Of a stretch of 64,000 nt of DNA, positions 39,342 through 48,524 are shown piece by piece (positions within the stretch are counted from its first letter, which is position 1; each line of letters begins with the position of its first letter). Location of the stretch: NCBI GenBank assembly GCA_019459145.1, contig JAIBEK010000064.1:1-64000 (forward strand). Direction: 5' to 3'. The notes under the pieces were generated by a model. It was not told the DNA's origin. It made no database searches and saw nothing but the letters and a program-made list of their open reading frames with translations. Position numbers and translations under genes: made by a program. Origin of the DNA: Arenimonas sp. (GTDB lineage: Bacteria; Pseudomonadota; Alphaproteobacteria; Rhizobiales; Rhizobiaceae).

Positions 39342-41216
39342 TTAACTCTGCCGACCCCGTTGCAGGCTCGCGGGAACGCTGAGCGCACGCAGGGCATTGA
39401 GGATGACCGCGACATCGATCAATTCCTGGAGCAACGCGCCCTGGACGGGAGGAAGATAGCCGAAGGCGGCCGCAATCATGGCCAGCAGCGAAAGGGTCAA
39501 GCCGACCACGACGCTCTGCAGCGCGATGAGCCGCGTCCGCTGGGCGATCCGCAAAGCGGCGGGCAGGCGGCCGAGGTGATCGACCAGGAGCACGACGTCG
39601 GCCGATTCGGAAGAGGCGGCCGCCCCCCGCGCGCCCATGGCGACGCCGACATCGGCCGCGGCCAGCGCCGGGGCGTCATTGACCCCGTCGCCGATCATCA
39701 TGACCGGGCCGTTGCGCCGCTCGGCGATCACCACCGCGACCTTCTCCGGCGGCAGAAGGTCGCCGCGGGCTTCGTCCACCCCGAGCAGGGCGCCGGCCGC
39801 CTGCACCACATCCGCATGATCGCCGGAGGCGAGCACGAAACGGGTCACGCCCGCGGCGCGGAAGGCCGTGATCGCCTCGCTCGCGTCGTCGCGGATCCTG
39901 TCCGACAGAAGGATGATGCCGGCGACGATGCCGTCCAGACCAACGGCAACGACCGCTGTTCCCGGCGGCAGATCGCCCCCCAGCGCATAAGGATTGCCTG
40001 ACCGACACTTGCCCCGTACGAAGTCGCTTCCGCCGACCACCACCGACCGACCGGCGATCCTGCCTTCGACACCGGAACCCGGCGTCTCGACGATGTCGGC
40101 AGGCGTGGACAGCGCCATGCCGCGTTCCCGCGCCGCTCGGACCAGGGCCTCGGCGCTGACATGGTTGGAGGCCTGATCGAGCGAAGCGGCAAGGCGAAGC
40201 AGTTCCTCCGGGTCGATCCCGTCGCTGGTGCGGATCTCGACCACGCCGGCCTTGCCGCTGGTCATGGTGCCGGTCTTGTCGAGCACGGCGATGCGCACAC
40301 GGGCCAGTCTCTCCAACGCGCCGCCGCTCTTGACCAGAACGCCCAGCGAGGCGGCCCGAGACATGCCGGAGATGATCGCCACCGGCACGGCGAGAATGAG
40401 CGGACAGGGCGTCGCGACCACGAGCACGGCCAGTGCCCGCAACGGGTCGCCGGTTCCCCACCAGGCCGTCCCGGCAATCGCCACCGTCAGCACGAGGAAC
40501 CACAGGGCATAGCGATCGGCGAGCCGCACCATCGGCGCCTTGCTCTGCTGCGCCTGCTCGACCAGCCGGACAATCCCCGCATAGGTACTGTCTGCGGCGG
40601 CGCGCACAACTTCAAGATCGAAGGCCATGCCGATGGACGTGCCGCCGCTGGGCATGTCGTCGCCGGCAAAGAAGCGCGCCGGCATGGCTTCGCCCGTCAA
40701 GGCGGACATGTCGATATCGCCGCGCCCCCCGAGCAGGCGTCCATCGACCGGCACGACCTCGCCGCGACGGACCAGAATGCGCTCTCCGGGAGAAAGCGTC
40801 TCGATCGGCACTTCCTCCAGACCCTCGCGGGCGTATCGCATGGCGGTGCGGGCCGTCCGCCCCAGCAGCGCCGTCATTTCGCGTCGGGCGCGGCCTTCGG
40901 CAAAGTTCTCGAGTTGTTGCCCGCCGGCATACATCAGCGCGACGATATTGCCGGCGAGCGGCTCGCCGAAGGCAAGTGCCGCCCCCATGGAAAGCCCGGC
41001 GATGACATCGAGGCCGAAACGCCCCTGCATGAGCGACAGGACGATCTCGACCATCAACGCCAGGAGCACGAGCGCCGTGCCGAGAGACCACAGCGCCGAT
41101 GCCCAATCCACTTGCGCATTGAAATAGGCGATACCGCCACCGGCCAAGGTTGCCAGGGCGGCAAGGGCGAGCAAGGGCTGGCCAAAGCGCCGCAGGTTCC
41201 CGAAGACACCCTGCAT
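39342..41216 (-). CDS. P1B-type heavy-metal ATPase with TPCP motif, 624 aa
   Basis: Motifs in order: TGEA (174-177, actuator), TPCPL (269-273, transmembrane metal site), DKTGT (phosphorylated Asp313) and GDGVNDAPAL near the C-terminus. The N-terminus starts directly with membrane helices and has no heavy-metal-binding domain. TPCP instead of CPC or SPC places it in the less common subgroup reported for Ni/Fe exporters such as rhizobial Nia, as far as I recall; no C-terminal hemerythrin is present. It exports a divalent metal. It is divergent from dxr, with a short dyad TTGCCG-CATT-CGGCAA (41271-41286) between. Confidence 0.88.
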   Translation of the reverse strand: MQGVFGNLRRFGQPLLALAALATLAGGGIAYFNAQVDWASALWSLGTALVLLALMVEIVLSLMQGRFGLDVIAGLSMGAALAFGEPLAGNIVALMYAGGQQLENFAEGRARREMTALLGRTARTAMRYAREGLEEVPIETLSPGERILVRRGEVVPVDGRLLGGRGDIDMSALTGEAMPARFFAGDDMPSGGTSIGMAFDLEVVRAAADSTYAGIVRLVEQAQQSKAPMVRLADRYALWFLVLTVAIAGTAWWGTGDPLRALAVLVVATPCPLILAVPVAIISGMSRAASLGVLVKSGGALERLARVRIAVLDKTGTMTSGKAGVVEIRTSDGIDPEELLRLAASLDQASNHVSAEALVRAARERGMALSTPADIVETPGSGVEGRIAGRSVVVGGSDFVRGKCRSGNPYALGGDLPPGTAVVAVGLDGIVAGIILLSDRIRDDASEAITAFRAAGVTRFVLASGDHADVVQAAGALLGVDEARGDLLPPEKVAVVIAERRNGPVMMIGDGVNDAPALAAADVGVAMGARGAAASSESADVVLLVDHLGRLPAALRIAQRTRLIALQSVVVGLTLSLLAMIAAAFGYLPPVQGALLQELIDVAVILNALRALSVPASLQRGRQS

Positions 41217-41334
41217 GAAAACCTCCGAACATGCGATACAACTGGCGACAAGCCCAAAAGGATACGAAGCTTGCCGCATTCGGCAATCCCTTGTAGACGC
41301 ATCTGCGACTGAAGCAATCTTCCGGACAGCCCGA

Positions 41335-42528
41335 ATGACCCTCGAAGCACAACCGCCGCGCCGCCTGACCATTCTCGGCTCGACCGGGTCGATCGGCGTC
41401 AATACGCTGGACGTGGTCAACCAGCTCGGGGGACGCGAGGCCTTCGAGATCGGCGCTTTGACCGGCAACGGCAATATCGAGCTTCTCGCCGAGCAGGCGC
41501 GCATCATGGGCGCGAAGCTCGCTGTCACGGCCGACGAAAGCCAGTACATGATGCTGAAGGACGCGCTGTCTGGAAGCGGCGTCGATGTGGCGGCGGGCCG
41601 ATCAGGTCTTGACGAGGCCGCAAGCCTCGATGCCGACTGGGTGATGGCGGCGATCGTCGGCACGGCGGGGCTTGGCCCCACCCTGACCGCAGCGGCACGC
41701 GGCGCTGACATCGCGCTCGCCAACAAGGAATGCCTGGTTTCGGGCGGCGAACTTTTCGTCGAGGCGGTCAAGGCCGGCGGCGGGCGGCTGATCCCGGTAG
41801 ACAGCGAGCACAGCGCGATCTTCCAGTGCCTCGACAACAGCCAGCGCACGGCGCTGGAGCGGATCATACTGACCGCGTCCGGCGGCCCGTTCCGCGCCTT
41901 CACCCGCGAACAGATGGCGGGCGTTACCGTCGCCACGGCAAGGACGCATCCCAACTGGTCTATGGGGCTGAAAATCTCTGTCGGCAGTGCCTCGATGTTC
42001 AACAAGGCGCTCGAGATGATCGAGGCCAAGCACCTGTTCGACGTGACACCCGAGCAGATCGAAGTGGTGGTCCATCCGCAATCGATCGTGCATTCGATGG
42101 TCGGCTATAGCGACGGTTCAGTGATCGCCCAGCTCGGCGCCCCGGACATGCGCACCGCCATCGGCTATGCGCTGACCTATCCGAAACGACCGGCGCTCAA
42201 TGTCGAACGGCTTGACTTCTCCAGGCTGTCGCGCCTCGATTTCGAGGCACCGGACGAGACCCGCTTCCCGGCGCTGAGGCTCGCCCGCATGGCGCTCACC
42301 AGAGGCGGGCTGCAGGCGGCGATCATGAATGCCGCCGAGGAAACGGCCTTTGATGCCTTCGTCGAGGAGAAGATCGGCTTCCTCGACATGGCCGACATCG
42401 TCGAGGCGGTGATGGACCGTCTGATCGATTGCGGAGCGGCAGCCACGATTGCCGAGGTCTTTGCCGCCGATGACGAGGCCCGCAAGGTCGCCGGCGACAT
42501 CATCGCGGCGCACGAAAAAACCGCCTGA
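41335..42528 (+). CDS. dxr: 1-deoxy-D-xylulose 5-phosphate reductoisomerase
   Basis: The second enzyme of the MEP isoprenoid pathway: NADPH-dependent conversion of DXP to MEP. The N-terminal GSTGSIG binds NADPH; LANKECLVSGGE and SEHSAIFQCL carry the metal and substrate residues. At 397 aa it is full length. The start ATG 41335 is chosen because family members begin about ten residues before the GSTGSIG loop. The stop overlaps the terminator of the convergent hemA. Confidence 0.95.
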   Translation: MTLEAQPPRRLTILGSTGSIGVNTLDVVNQLGGREAFEIGALTGNGNIELLAEQARIMGAKLAVTADESQYMMLKDALSGSGVDVAAGRSGLDEAASLDADWVMAAIVGTAGLGPTLTAAARGADIALANKECLVSGGELFVEAVKAGGGRLIPVDSEHSAIFQCLDNSQRTALERIILTASGGPFRAFTREQMAGVTVATARTHPNWSMGLKISVGSASMFNKALEMIEAKHLFDVTPEQIEVVVHPQSIVHSMVGYSDGSVIAQLGAPDMRTAIGYALTYPKRPALNVERLDFSRLSRLDFEAPDETRFPALRLARMALTRGGLQAAIMNAAEETAFDAFVEEKIGFLDMADIVEAVMDRLIDCGAAATIAEVFAADDEARKVAGDIIAAHEKTA

Positions 42529-42541
42529 CCAGCAGGCGGTT
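42519..42541 (-). terminator. Terminator of hemA
   Basis: AACCGCCTG / CAGGCGGTT with a 5-nt loop; on the minus strand the stem runs directly into TTTTTT. It overlaps the 3' end of dxr on the other strand. Confidence 0.85.
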
Positions 42542-42574
42542 GATCCATTCCCGAAACTGAAGCCGACCTTCGCC

Positions 42575-43789
42575 TCAGGCGACGGCGCGAGCCAGTGCGC
42601 AACGCGACCACAACTGGTGAAGAGCGCCGACCAGATGTTCCAGATCGCCATCCGAATGCAGCGGCGTCGGCGTGATGCGCAGGCGCTCGGTCTTCTTCGG
42701 CACGGTGGGATAGTTGATCGGCTGGACGTAGATGCCGAAATTGTCGAGCAGCAGGTCGGAGATCCACTTGCACTTGGCGGCGTCGCCGACCATGACCGGA
42801 ACGATGTGGCTCGGGTTCGGCATATGCGGAATGCCGCGGGCATCGAGCATCGAGCGCAGGCGGCGCACACGCTCCTGATGGGCGAAGCGCTCCAACTGGC
42901 TAGTCTTGAGGTGGCGGATCGACGCAACGGCACCGGCGGCCAGCGCCGGCGGCAGGGCCGTGGTGAAGATGAAACCCGAAGAGAACGAACGGATGAAGTC
43001 GCAAAGCGCGGTCGAGCCGGTGATATAGCCGCCCATCACGCCGAATGCCTTGCCCAGCGTGCCCTCGATGACCGTCAGACGGTCCATCAGGCCCTCGCGC
43101 TCGGCAATGCCGCCGCCGTGGGCACCATACATGCCGACCGCATGCACTTCGTCGAGATAGGTCATCGCGCCGTACCTGTCGGCGAGATCGCAGATCTCCT
43201 TGATCGGCGCGATGTCGCCATCCATCGAATAGACGGATTCGAAGGCGATGAGCTTCGGCGCCTTCGGATCGGCGGCCTTGAGCTTGGCTTCGAGGTCCTT
43301 GACGTCATTGTGCTTCCAGATGACCCGCTCGCATTTCGAGTAGCGGATGCCTTCGATCATCGACGCGTGGTTCAGCGCGTCGGAGAAGATGATCAGCCCC
43401 GGAATCTTCTGGCCGAGTGTGCCGAGCGCAGCCCAGTTGGAGATGTAACCCGAAGTGAAGATCAGCGCCGATTCCTTGCCGTGCAGATCGGCCAGTTCGC
43501 GCTCGAGAAGAACGTGGTAGTGATTGGTGCCAGAGATGTTCCGGGTGCCACCGGCACCCGCTCCACAGTGGTCTATGGCGTTCTTCATCGCCTCGATCAC
43601 TCCGGCATTCTGGCCCATGCCGAGATAGTCGTTGGAACACCAGACGGTGACTTCTTGCTGGCCGTTTTCGGTATAGCGCGTGGCGCGGGGGAAATTGCCC
43701 CTCTGTCGCTCAAGATCGGCGAAAACCCGGTAACGGCCTTCTTCGTGAAGACCTTCCAATTCGCCCTTGAAAAACGCCTCGAAATCCAT
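42575..43789 (-). CDS. hemA: 5-aminolevulinate synthase (ALAS)
   Basis: This PLP enzyme condenses glycine and succinyl-CoA to 5-aminolevulinate, the first step of haem synthesis in alphaproteobacteria. It is 404 aa, full length. PLP lysine is Lys247 in EGTLGKAFG; Asp213 in [10 protein letters not shown] contacts the PLP ring nitrogen; the [10 protein letters not shown] loop is conserved. An FNR/FixK-type box lies 148 bp upstream, so oxygen-responsive control is likely. The dxr-hemA neighbourhood is shared with rhizobia, as I recall. Confidence 0.97.
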   Translation of the reverse strand: MDFEAFFKGELEGLHEEGRYRVFADLERQRGNFPRATRYTENGQQEVTVWCSNDYLGMGQNAGVIEAMKNAIDHCGAGAGGTRNISGTNHYHVLLERELADLHGKESALIFTSGYISNWAALGTLGQKIPGLIIFSDALNHASMIEGIRYSKCERVIWKHNDVKDLEAKLKAADPKAPKLIAFESVYSMDGDIAPIKEICDLADRYGAMTYLDEVHAVGMYGAHGGGIAEREGLMDRLTVIEGTLGKAFGVMGGYITGSTALCDFIRSFSSGFIFTTALPPALAAGAVASIRHLKTSQLERFAHQERVRRLRSMLDARGIPHMPNPSHIVPVMVGDAAKCKWISDLLLDNFGIYVQPINYPTVPKKTERLRITPTPLHSDGDLEHLVGALHQLWSRCALARAVA

Positions 43790-43936
43790 TTCCCAACTCC
43801 AGTCTGTTCAGCCCTTTTTGAGATCCAACACGCGTTCGGTCAACCCCAGCACTGTAAATTCATTCTAAACTGCGACAATTGGCGCAAAATTGGAAAGCTT
43901 CCAGCCATTTGCTAGCCGATCCGGGCCGAGCCAAAC

Positions 43937-43950
43937 TTGATCTACGTCAA
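43937..43950. promoter_or_regulatory. FNR/FixK-type box upstream of hemA
   Basis: TTGATCTACGTCAA matches TTGA-N6-TCAA, the core of rhizobial FixK/FnrN boxes, with one mismatch to TTGAT-N4-ATCAA. It lies 148 bp before the hemA start and just after the end of the cox operon. ALAS genes of alphaproteobacteria are often oxygen-regulated through such sites. Confidence 0.6.
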
Positions 43951-43960
43951 GCTACAGGAA

Positions 43961-43984
43961 AAAGGGCAGCCGTAGCCGCCCTTT
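43961..43984 (-). terminator. Terminator of the cox operon
   Basis: AAAGGGC / GCCCTTT (43961-43967, 43978-43984) with further inner pairing; read leftward the stem is followed by TTCCTG after a TTTTT run. It follows coxM by about 25 bp. Confidence 0.7.
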
Positions 43985-44009
43985 CCCGTATGGCGATTCT
44001 CCGCCGCCC

Positions 44010-44810
44010 TCAGGAGGCGGAAACGGCCCGCTTCGCCATCACTCTCACCAGATTGGCGCGGTATTCGGCCGTGCTATGCAGATCGGCCATCAGATCGGTC
44101 GGATCGACGGCAACACTTGCCAGTGCATCGGCCGACCAATTGCCGGCAAGCGCCGTCTCCAGACCCTCATGACGGAACACCCCGCTGGAGCCGGCCCCTG
44201 TCACCGCGACACGAACGCCGGCCGGCCCCTTGGAGACGAAGACCCCGGTCATGGCGAAGCGCGAAGCCGGATTGGCGAACTTGGCATAGCCGGCCCGCTC
44301 CGGGGCATTGAACTTGACCGCCGTGATGATCTCGTTCTCCTGAAGCGCCGTCTCGAACAGGCCGACGAAGAAGTCGTCCGCGGTGATCTGCCGGCGATCG
44401 GTGACGATGGTCGCACCGAGCCCGAGCATTGCGGCCGGATAGTCGGCAGCCGGATCGTTGTTGGCGATCGAACCGCCGATCGTGCCCAGATGGCGGACAT
44501 GCGGATCGCCGATCAACGAGGCAAGATGGCAAACAGCCGGGCAGAGCGTACGGATCAGCCCGGAGCCCGCAACCTCCGCATGGGTGACGCCCGCGCCGAT
44601 CGTCACCATGCGGCCGTCGACGGCAATCCCCTTGAGCGCCGGAATATGCCTCAGATCGATCAGATCAGAGGGCTGCGCCAGACGCTGCTTGAGGGCGGCG
44701 ACCAGGGTTTGGCCGCCGGCCACGAACTTGCCGTCGGAAGCCCCCGAAAGCAGGCTTCCGGCTTCCTCGACGGTGGAGGCGCGATGATAGCTGGTCGAAT
44801 ACAGAAACAT
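44010..44810 (-). CDS. coxM: CoxM-type FAD-binding subunit, 266 aa
   Basis: The medium (FAD) subunit of the xanthine-dehydrogenase/CO-dehydrogenase family. KFVAGGQTLVAALKQRL (about 28-44) and the HLGTIGGSIANNDPAADYPA stretch bind FAD. It passes electrons from the 2Fe-2S subunit to quinone or oxygen. The start 44810 has GGGAGGA upstream. It follows coxL by 14 bp in the order S-L-M. Confidence 0.88.
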   Translation of the reverse strand: MFLYSTSYHRASTVEEAGSLLSGASDGKFVAGGQTLVAALKQRLAQPSDLIDLRHIPALKGIAVDGRMVTIGAGVTHAEVAGSGLIRTLCPAVCHLASLIGDPHVRHLGTIGGSIANNDPAADYPAAMLGLGATIVTDRRQITADDFFVGLFETALQENEIITAVKFNAPERAGYAKFANPASRFAMTGVFVSKGPAGVRVAVTGAGSSGVFRHEGLETALAGNWSADALASVAVDPTDLMADLHSTAEYRANLVRVMAKRAVSAS

Positions 44811-44824
44811 GCTTCGTCCTCCCT

Positions 44825-47173
44825 TTACTCGGCCGCCTGCAATGCCGACCAGACGGCAAGCGGGGTCGCAGGCATGTTGAGGTTGTTGGTGCCGATGGCA
44901 TCGGTGATGGCATTGATCAGCGCCGGCGGAGAGCCGATGGCGCCGGCTTCGCCGCAGCCCTTGATGCCGAGCGGATTGCCCGGGCACGGCGTGTTCTGAT
45001 GCGACAGGCTGAACGACGGCAGGTCGTCGGCTCGCGGCATGGCGTAGTCCATGTAACTGGCCGTGAGCAGCTGGCCGGTGCTCGGGTCATAGCGCACACC
45101 CTCCAGCAATGCCTGCCCCACGCCTTGAGCGATGCCGCCATGCACCTGGCCTTCGACGATCATCGGGTTGATGATATTGCCGAAGTCGTCGGCGGCGACG
45201 AACTGGACGATCGTCGTCTTGCCTGTCTCCGGATCGACCTCGACCTCGGCGATGTAGCAGCCGGCCGGGAAGGTGAAGTTGGACGGATCATAGAAGGCGC
45301 CCTCCTTCAGGCCCGGCTCCATGCCGCCCGGCAGATTGTGGGCGGTATAAGCCGCAAGCGCCACCTGGAACCACGGCAGGGACTTGTCCGTGCCGGCGAC
45401 CTTGAGTTCGCCGTTCTCGATGACGATGTCACTCTCGTCGGCTTCCATCAGATGCGCGGCGATCTTCTTCGCCTTGGCTTCGACCTTGTCGAGCGCCTTG
45501 ACGATCGCCGACATGCCGACGGCGCCGGAGCGGGAACCATAGGTGCCCATGCCCATCTGTACCTTGTCGGTGTCGCCGTGGATGATGGAGACATTGGCGA
45601 TCGGCACGCCGAGTCGTTCGCAGACCAACTGGGCAAACGTCGTCTCATGACCCTGGCCGTGGCTGTGCGAGCCGGTCAAGACTTCGACCGTTCCGACCGC
45701 ATTGACCCGAACCTCGGCCGATTCCCACAAGCCCACGCCTGCGCCAAGCGATCCGACCGCCGCCGACGGCGCGATGCCGCAGGCCTCGATATAGCAGCTC
45801 ATGCCGATGCCGCGCTTCATGCCGCGGCTGGCCGCTTCTGCCTTGCGAGCCGGGAAGCCGTTCCAGTCGGCAGCCGCCATGGCGGCCTCGAGCGAAGCTT
45901 CGTAATTGCCGGCGTCGTAGTTCATGATGACCGGCGTCTGGTAGGGGAAGGTTCGGATGAAGTTCTGCCGGCGCAGTTCCGCGGGAGAGACGCCGAGTTC
46001 GCGCGCCGCCGTTTCCATGGTGCGCTCGAGCAGATAGGTCGCCTCCGGACGGCCCGCCCCGCGATAGGCATCGACCGGCACCGTGTTGGTGTAGACGGTG
46101 CGGACATTGCAGTGGATCGCCGGGATGGCGTACTGCCCCGACAGCAGCGTGGCATAGAGATAGGTAGGCACCGACGAGGAGAAGAGCGACATGTAGGCGC
46201 CGAGATTGGCGATCGTGTCGACCTTCAGCCCGATGACATTGTTGTCCTTGTCGAACGCCATCTTCACCTTCGAGACATGGTCGCGGCCATGGGCGTCGGT
46301 GAGGAAGGCCTCCGTGCGGTCGGACGTCCACTTGACCGGAACCCCGGTCTTTTTGGAGGCCCAGAGACAGACGATCTCTTCCGGATAGATGTAGATCTTC
46401 GAGCCGAAGCCGCCGCCGACATCCGGAGCGATGACCCGCAGCTTGTTTTCCGGCGCGACATTATAGAAGGCGCTCATGACGAGCCGCGCGACATGGGGGT
46501 TCTGCGAGGTCGTGTAGCAGGTATAGTGATCCTCGGCCGTGTCGTAGATACCGAGCGTGGCGCGCGGCTCCATCGGATTGGGCGAGAGGCGGTTGTTGTG
46601 AATCTCGATCTCGGTGACGTGGGCGGCCGCGGCGATCGCCCGGTCGGCGGCGGCGCTGTCGCCGATTTCCCAGTCGAAGATCAGATTGCCCGGCGCTTCC
46701 GGATGAAGCTGCGGCGCTCCGGCGCCGAGTGCCGTCACGGCCTCAGTCACTACCGGCAGTTCATCATAGTCGACGACCACGGCTTCCGCCGCATCGCAGG
46801 CCTCGCCATAGGTATCGGCGACGACGATGGCCACCGCGTCGCCGACATAGCGAACCGTGTCGACCGCGAGCGGACGCCAGGCGCCCATCTTCATCGGCGT
46901 GCCGTCCTTGGAATGGATCATCCATCCGCAGATGATGTTGCCGATGCCGTCGGCCAGCAATTGCTTGCCGTCCAGCACGTCGATCACGCCCGGCATGGCC
47001 TTGGCGGCTGTCGCGTCCACGCCGGTGATCCTGGCATGCGCATAGGGCGAACGCACGAAGTAGGCGAATTTCATGCCCGGAACGACCATGTCGTCCGTGT
47101 ACCGGCCCTTGCCGGTGAGGAAGCGCTTGTCTTCCTTGCGCGTCACACGCGCACCAATTCCTTCAACACCCAT
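44825..47173 (-). CDS. coxL: Molybdopterin-binding large subunit, form II CoxL type, 782 aa
   Basis: This is the Mo-cofactor subunit. The active-site loop is AYRGAGR (369-375), the form II signature, in contrast to AYXCSFR of true form I CO dehydrogenases. GGGFGSK (253-259) and GCGEAGAIGSP near the C-terminus, with the catalytic Glu, are conserved. The substrate of form II enzymes is uncertain: CO oxidation has been questioned, and other aldehydes or N-heterocycles are possible. Confidence 0.88.
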   Translation of the reverse strand: MGVEGIGARVTRKEDKRFLTGKGRYTDDMVVPGMKFAYFVRSPYAHARITGVDATAAKAMPGVIDVLDGKQLLADGIGNIICGWMIHSKDGTPMKMGAWRPLAVDTVRYVGDAVAIVVADTYGEACDAAEAVVVDYDELPVVTEAVTALGAGAPQLHPEAPGNLIFDWEIGDSAAADRAIAAAAHVTEIEIHNNRLSPNPMEPRATLGIYDTAEDHYTCYTTSQNPHVARLVMSAFYNVAPENKLRVIAPDVGGGFGSKIYIYPEEIVCLWASKKTGVPVKWTSDRTEAFLTDAHGRDHVSKVKMAFDKDNNVIGLKVDTIANLGAYMSLFSSSVPTYLYATLLSGQYAIPAIHCNVRTVYTNTVPVDAYRGAGRPEATYLLERTMETAARELGVSPAELRRQNFIRTFPYQTPVIMNYDAGNYEASLEAAMAAADWNGFPARKAEAASRGMKRGIGMSCYIEACGIAPSAAVGSLGAGVGLWESAEVRVNAVGTVEVLTGSHSHGQGHETTFAQLVCERLGVPIANVSIIHGDTDKVQMGMGTYGSRSGAVGMSAIVKALDKVEAKAKKIAAHLMEADESDIVIENGELKVAGTDKSLPWFQVALAAYTAHNLPGGMEPGLKEGAFYDPSNFTFPAGCYIAEVEVDPETGKTTIVQFVAADDFGNIINPMIVEGQVHGGIAQGVGQALLEGVRYDPSTGQLLTASYMDYAMPRADDLPSFSLSHQNTPCPGNPLGIKGCGEAGAIGSPPALINAITDAIGTNNLNMPATPLAVWSALQAAE

Positions 47174-47210
47174 AGTCTTCTCCTCCAGAGAACAGGGATA
47201 GGGGATATTA

Positions 47211-47293
47211 GGCAGTAGCCAATAGTCAGTGGGTAGTAGAACCGTTGCTCGAGATGGGACGCTGCCGCGACCAACTGCCTATTGGCTACTGCC
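47211..47293. repeat. Imperfect inverted repeat between coxS and coxL
   Basis: GGCAGTAGCCAATAG-T-CAGT (47211-47230) and its complement (47274-47293, one mismatch) can form a 20-bp stem with a 43-nt loop in the coxSL mRNA. A further copy of TACTGCC follows at 47294-47300. It looks like a small dispersed rhizobial repeat and could set the S:L expression ratio. Confidence 0.65.
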
Positions 47294-47313
47294 TACTGCC
47301 TCGTTAGCGCGCC

Positions 47314-47802
47314 TCACTCTGCGGCCTGGCGTCCGCCATGCATCTCGGCATTGGCGGAAAGAACCGCCTTGACGATGTTGTGGTAGCCGGTGCAGCGACA
47401 GATATTGCCTTCCAACTCGTGGCGCACGGTCGCCTCGTCGAGATTGCCGCCGTGACGGCCGATCATGTCGACCGCGGTCATGACCATGCCCGGCGTGCAG
47501 AAGCCGCATTGCAGCCCGTGATGTTCCTTGAACGCCGCCTGGACAGGGTGCAGTTCGCCGCTACCGGCCAGGCCCTCGATCGTGGTGATCGTCGAACCCG
47601 AGGCCTGCACCGCCAGGATCGAACAGCTCTTGACCGACTTGCCGTCCATATGGATGACGCAGGAACCGCACTGGGTCGTGTCGCAACCGATATGGGTTCC
47701 GGTCAGGCCAAGTTTTTCGCGAATGAAATGGACGAGCAGAGTGCGATCCTCGCACTCGCCGCTCACCGACCGGCCGTTCACCGTCAGCGTTACTTTTGCC
47801 AT
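47314..47802 (-). CDS. coxS: CoxS-type [2Fe-2S] subunit, 162 aa
   Basis: The small subunit with two iron-sulfur clusters: the plant-ferredoxin type CDTTQCGSC and the helical type CGFCTPG...CRCTGY. It carries electrons from the Mo site to FAD. Start 47802 follows GAGGA. A hairpin (47813-47835) abuts the ribosome site. It is the first gene of the leftward cox operon. Confidence 0.92.
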   Translation of the reverse strand: MAKVTLTVNGRSVSGECEDRTLLVHFIREKLGLTGTHIGCDTTQCGSCVIHMDGKSVKSCSILAVQASGSTITTIEGLAGSGELHPVQAAFKEHHGLQCGFCTPGMVMTAVDMIGRHGGNLDEATVRHELEGNICRCTGYHNIVKAVLSANAEMHGGRQAAE

Positions 47803-48105
47803 ATTGTTCCTCCTCGTGTCTCTCCCGGACACGAGGGCTATCATTTGTCTTTTTCTTCGGCCGATCAACAGGCAGATTGCGACGCGATGGATTTTTGTAT
47901 TCCGCGCCGCAACATAAGTTCGGTTTTTACTGTGACGCAGCGCACAGCGTGTAGTGGAGCCATATATTCGACTTTCTATTTCATGGACTTTCCCGAATTG
48001 CCGGCTATTCTGGAGCCGCGACCGCCGAGAGGAGACGCCCAGGGGCGTCTAGGCGGAGAAGACATGTACCGGCCCAGCCGGACGCGTAAACAGTGGAGAA
48101 ACATC
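47803..48105. promoter_or_regulatory. 303-bp divergent region between coxS and the lipoprotein gene; hairpin at the coxS ribosome site
   Basis: In the coxS leader CTCGTGTC / GACACGAG (47813-47820, 47828-47835) form a stem with a 7-nt loop that ends next to the GAGGA of coxS, so it may modulate its translation. The right half, before the lipoprotein gene, contains GGCGTC-type repeats and a GTGGAGAAAC ribosome site. No clear activator site is seen. Confidence 0.5.
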
Positions 48106-48369
48106 ATGAAGAAAGTTCTCGTGCTCGCTCTGATCGGCTTGTCGGTCGCAGGCTGCACCCAGACCGAAAAGGGCGCCGGCATCGGCGCCGTATCGGGTGC
48201 CATCATCGGTGGCGCCATCACCGGCGACGTGCGCGGTGCGGCGGTTGGTGCGGCAATCGGTGGCGTATCGGGCGCCGTGATCGGCAGTGTCGCCGACCAG
48301 CCCGGCCAGTGCTACTATCGCGACCGCTATGGCCGCCGCTACATCGACGATTGCCCGCGTCGCTACTAA
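48106..48369 (+). CDS. Glycine-zipper outer-membrane lipoprotein, 87 aa
   Basis: The signal peptide ends in the lipobox VAGC (about 14-17), so Cys17 is lipidated. The middle has Gly-x3-Gly repeats (GAGIGAVSGAIIGGAITG, GAAVGAAIGGVSGAVIG), as in SlyB/Omp-like glycine-zipper proteins. The C-terminus is Arg/Tyr-rich (YYRDRYGRRYIDDCPRRY). Likely a small envelope lipoprotein; exact role unknown. Confidence 0.85.
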   Translation: MKKVLVLALIGLSVAGCTQTEKGAGIGAVSGAIIGGAITGDVRGAAVGAAIGGVSGAVIGSVADQPGQCYYRDRYGRRYIDDCPRRY

Positions 48370-48382
48370 TTCGCATGACGGC

Positions 48383-48410
48383 GAGGTTCCGGCGGCTGCG
48401 CCGGGACCTC
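48383..48410 (+). terminator. Hairpin after the lipoprotein gene
   Basis: GAGGTTCCGGCG / CGCCGGGACCTC, a 12-bp stem with one wobble pair and a 4-nt loop. No long U-tract follows. Confidence 0.65.
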
Positions 48411-48524
48411 CATTTGCGTGCACTCTTCGAAAATAGTTATCCTTTTCAGCGATTTTGCGATTAAACTCGGTTTGCTCCCGGAAACGCGGGCAAGGCGAAC
48501 TGACCGCAACGAGCAGAAGTGTGC

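Noticed and set aside
41217-42029. Long N-terminal extension of the metal ATPase frame, antisense to dxr
   Set aside because: The extension covers dxr on the opposite strand; the ATPase membrane domain begins only at 41216.
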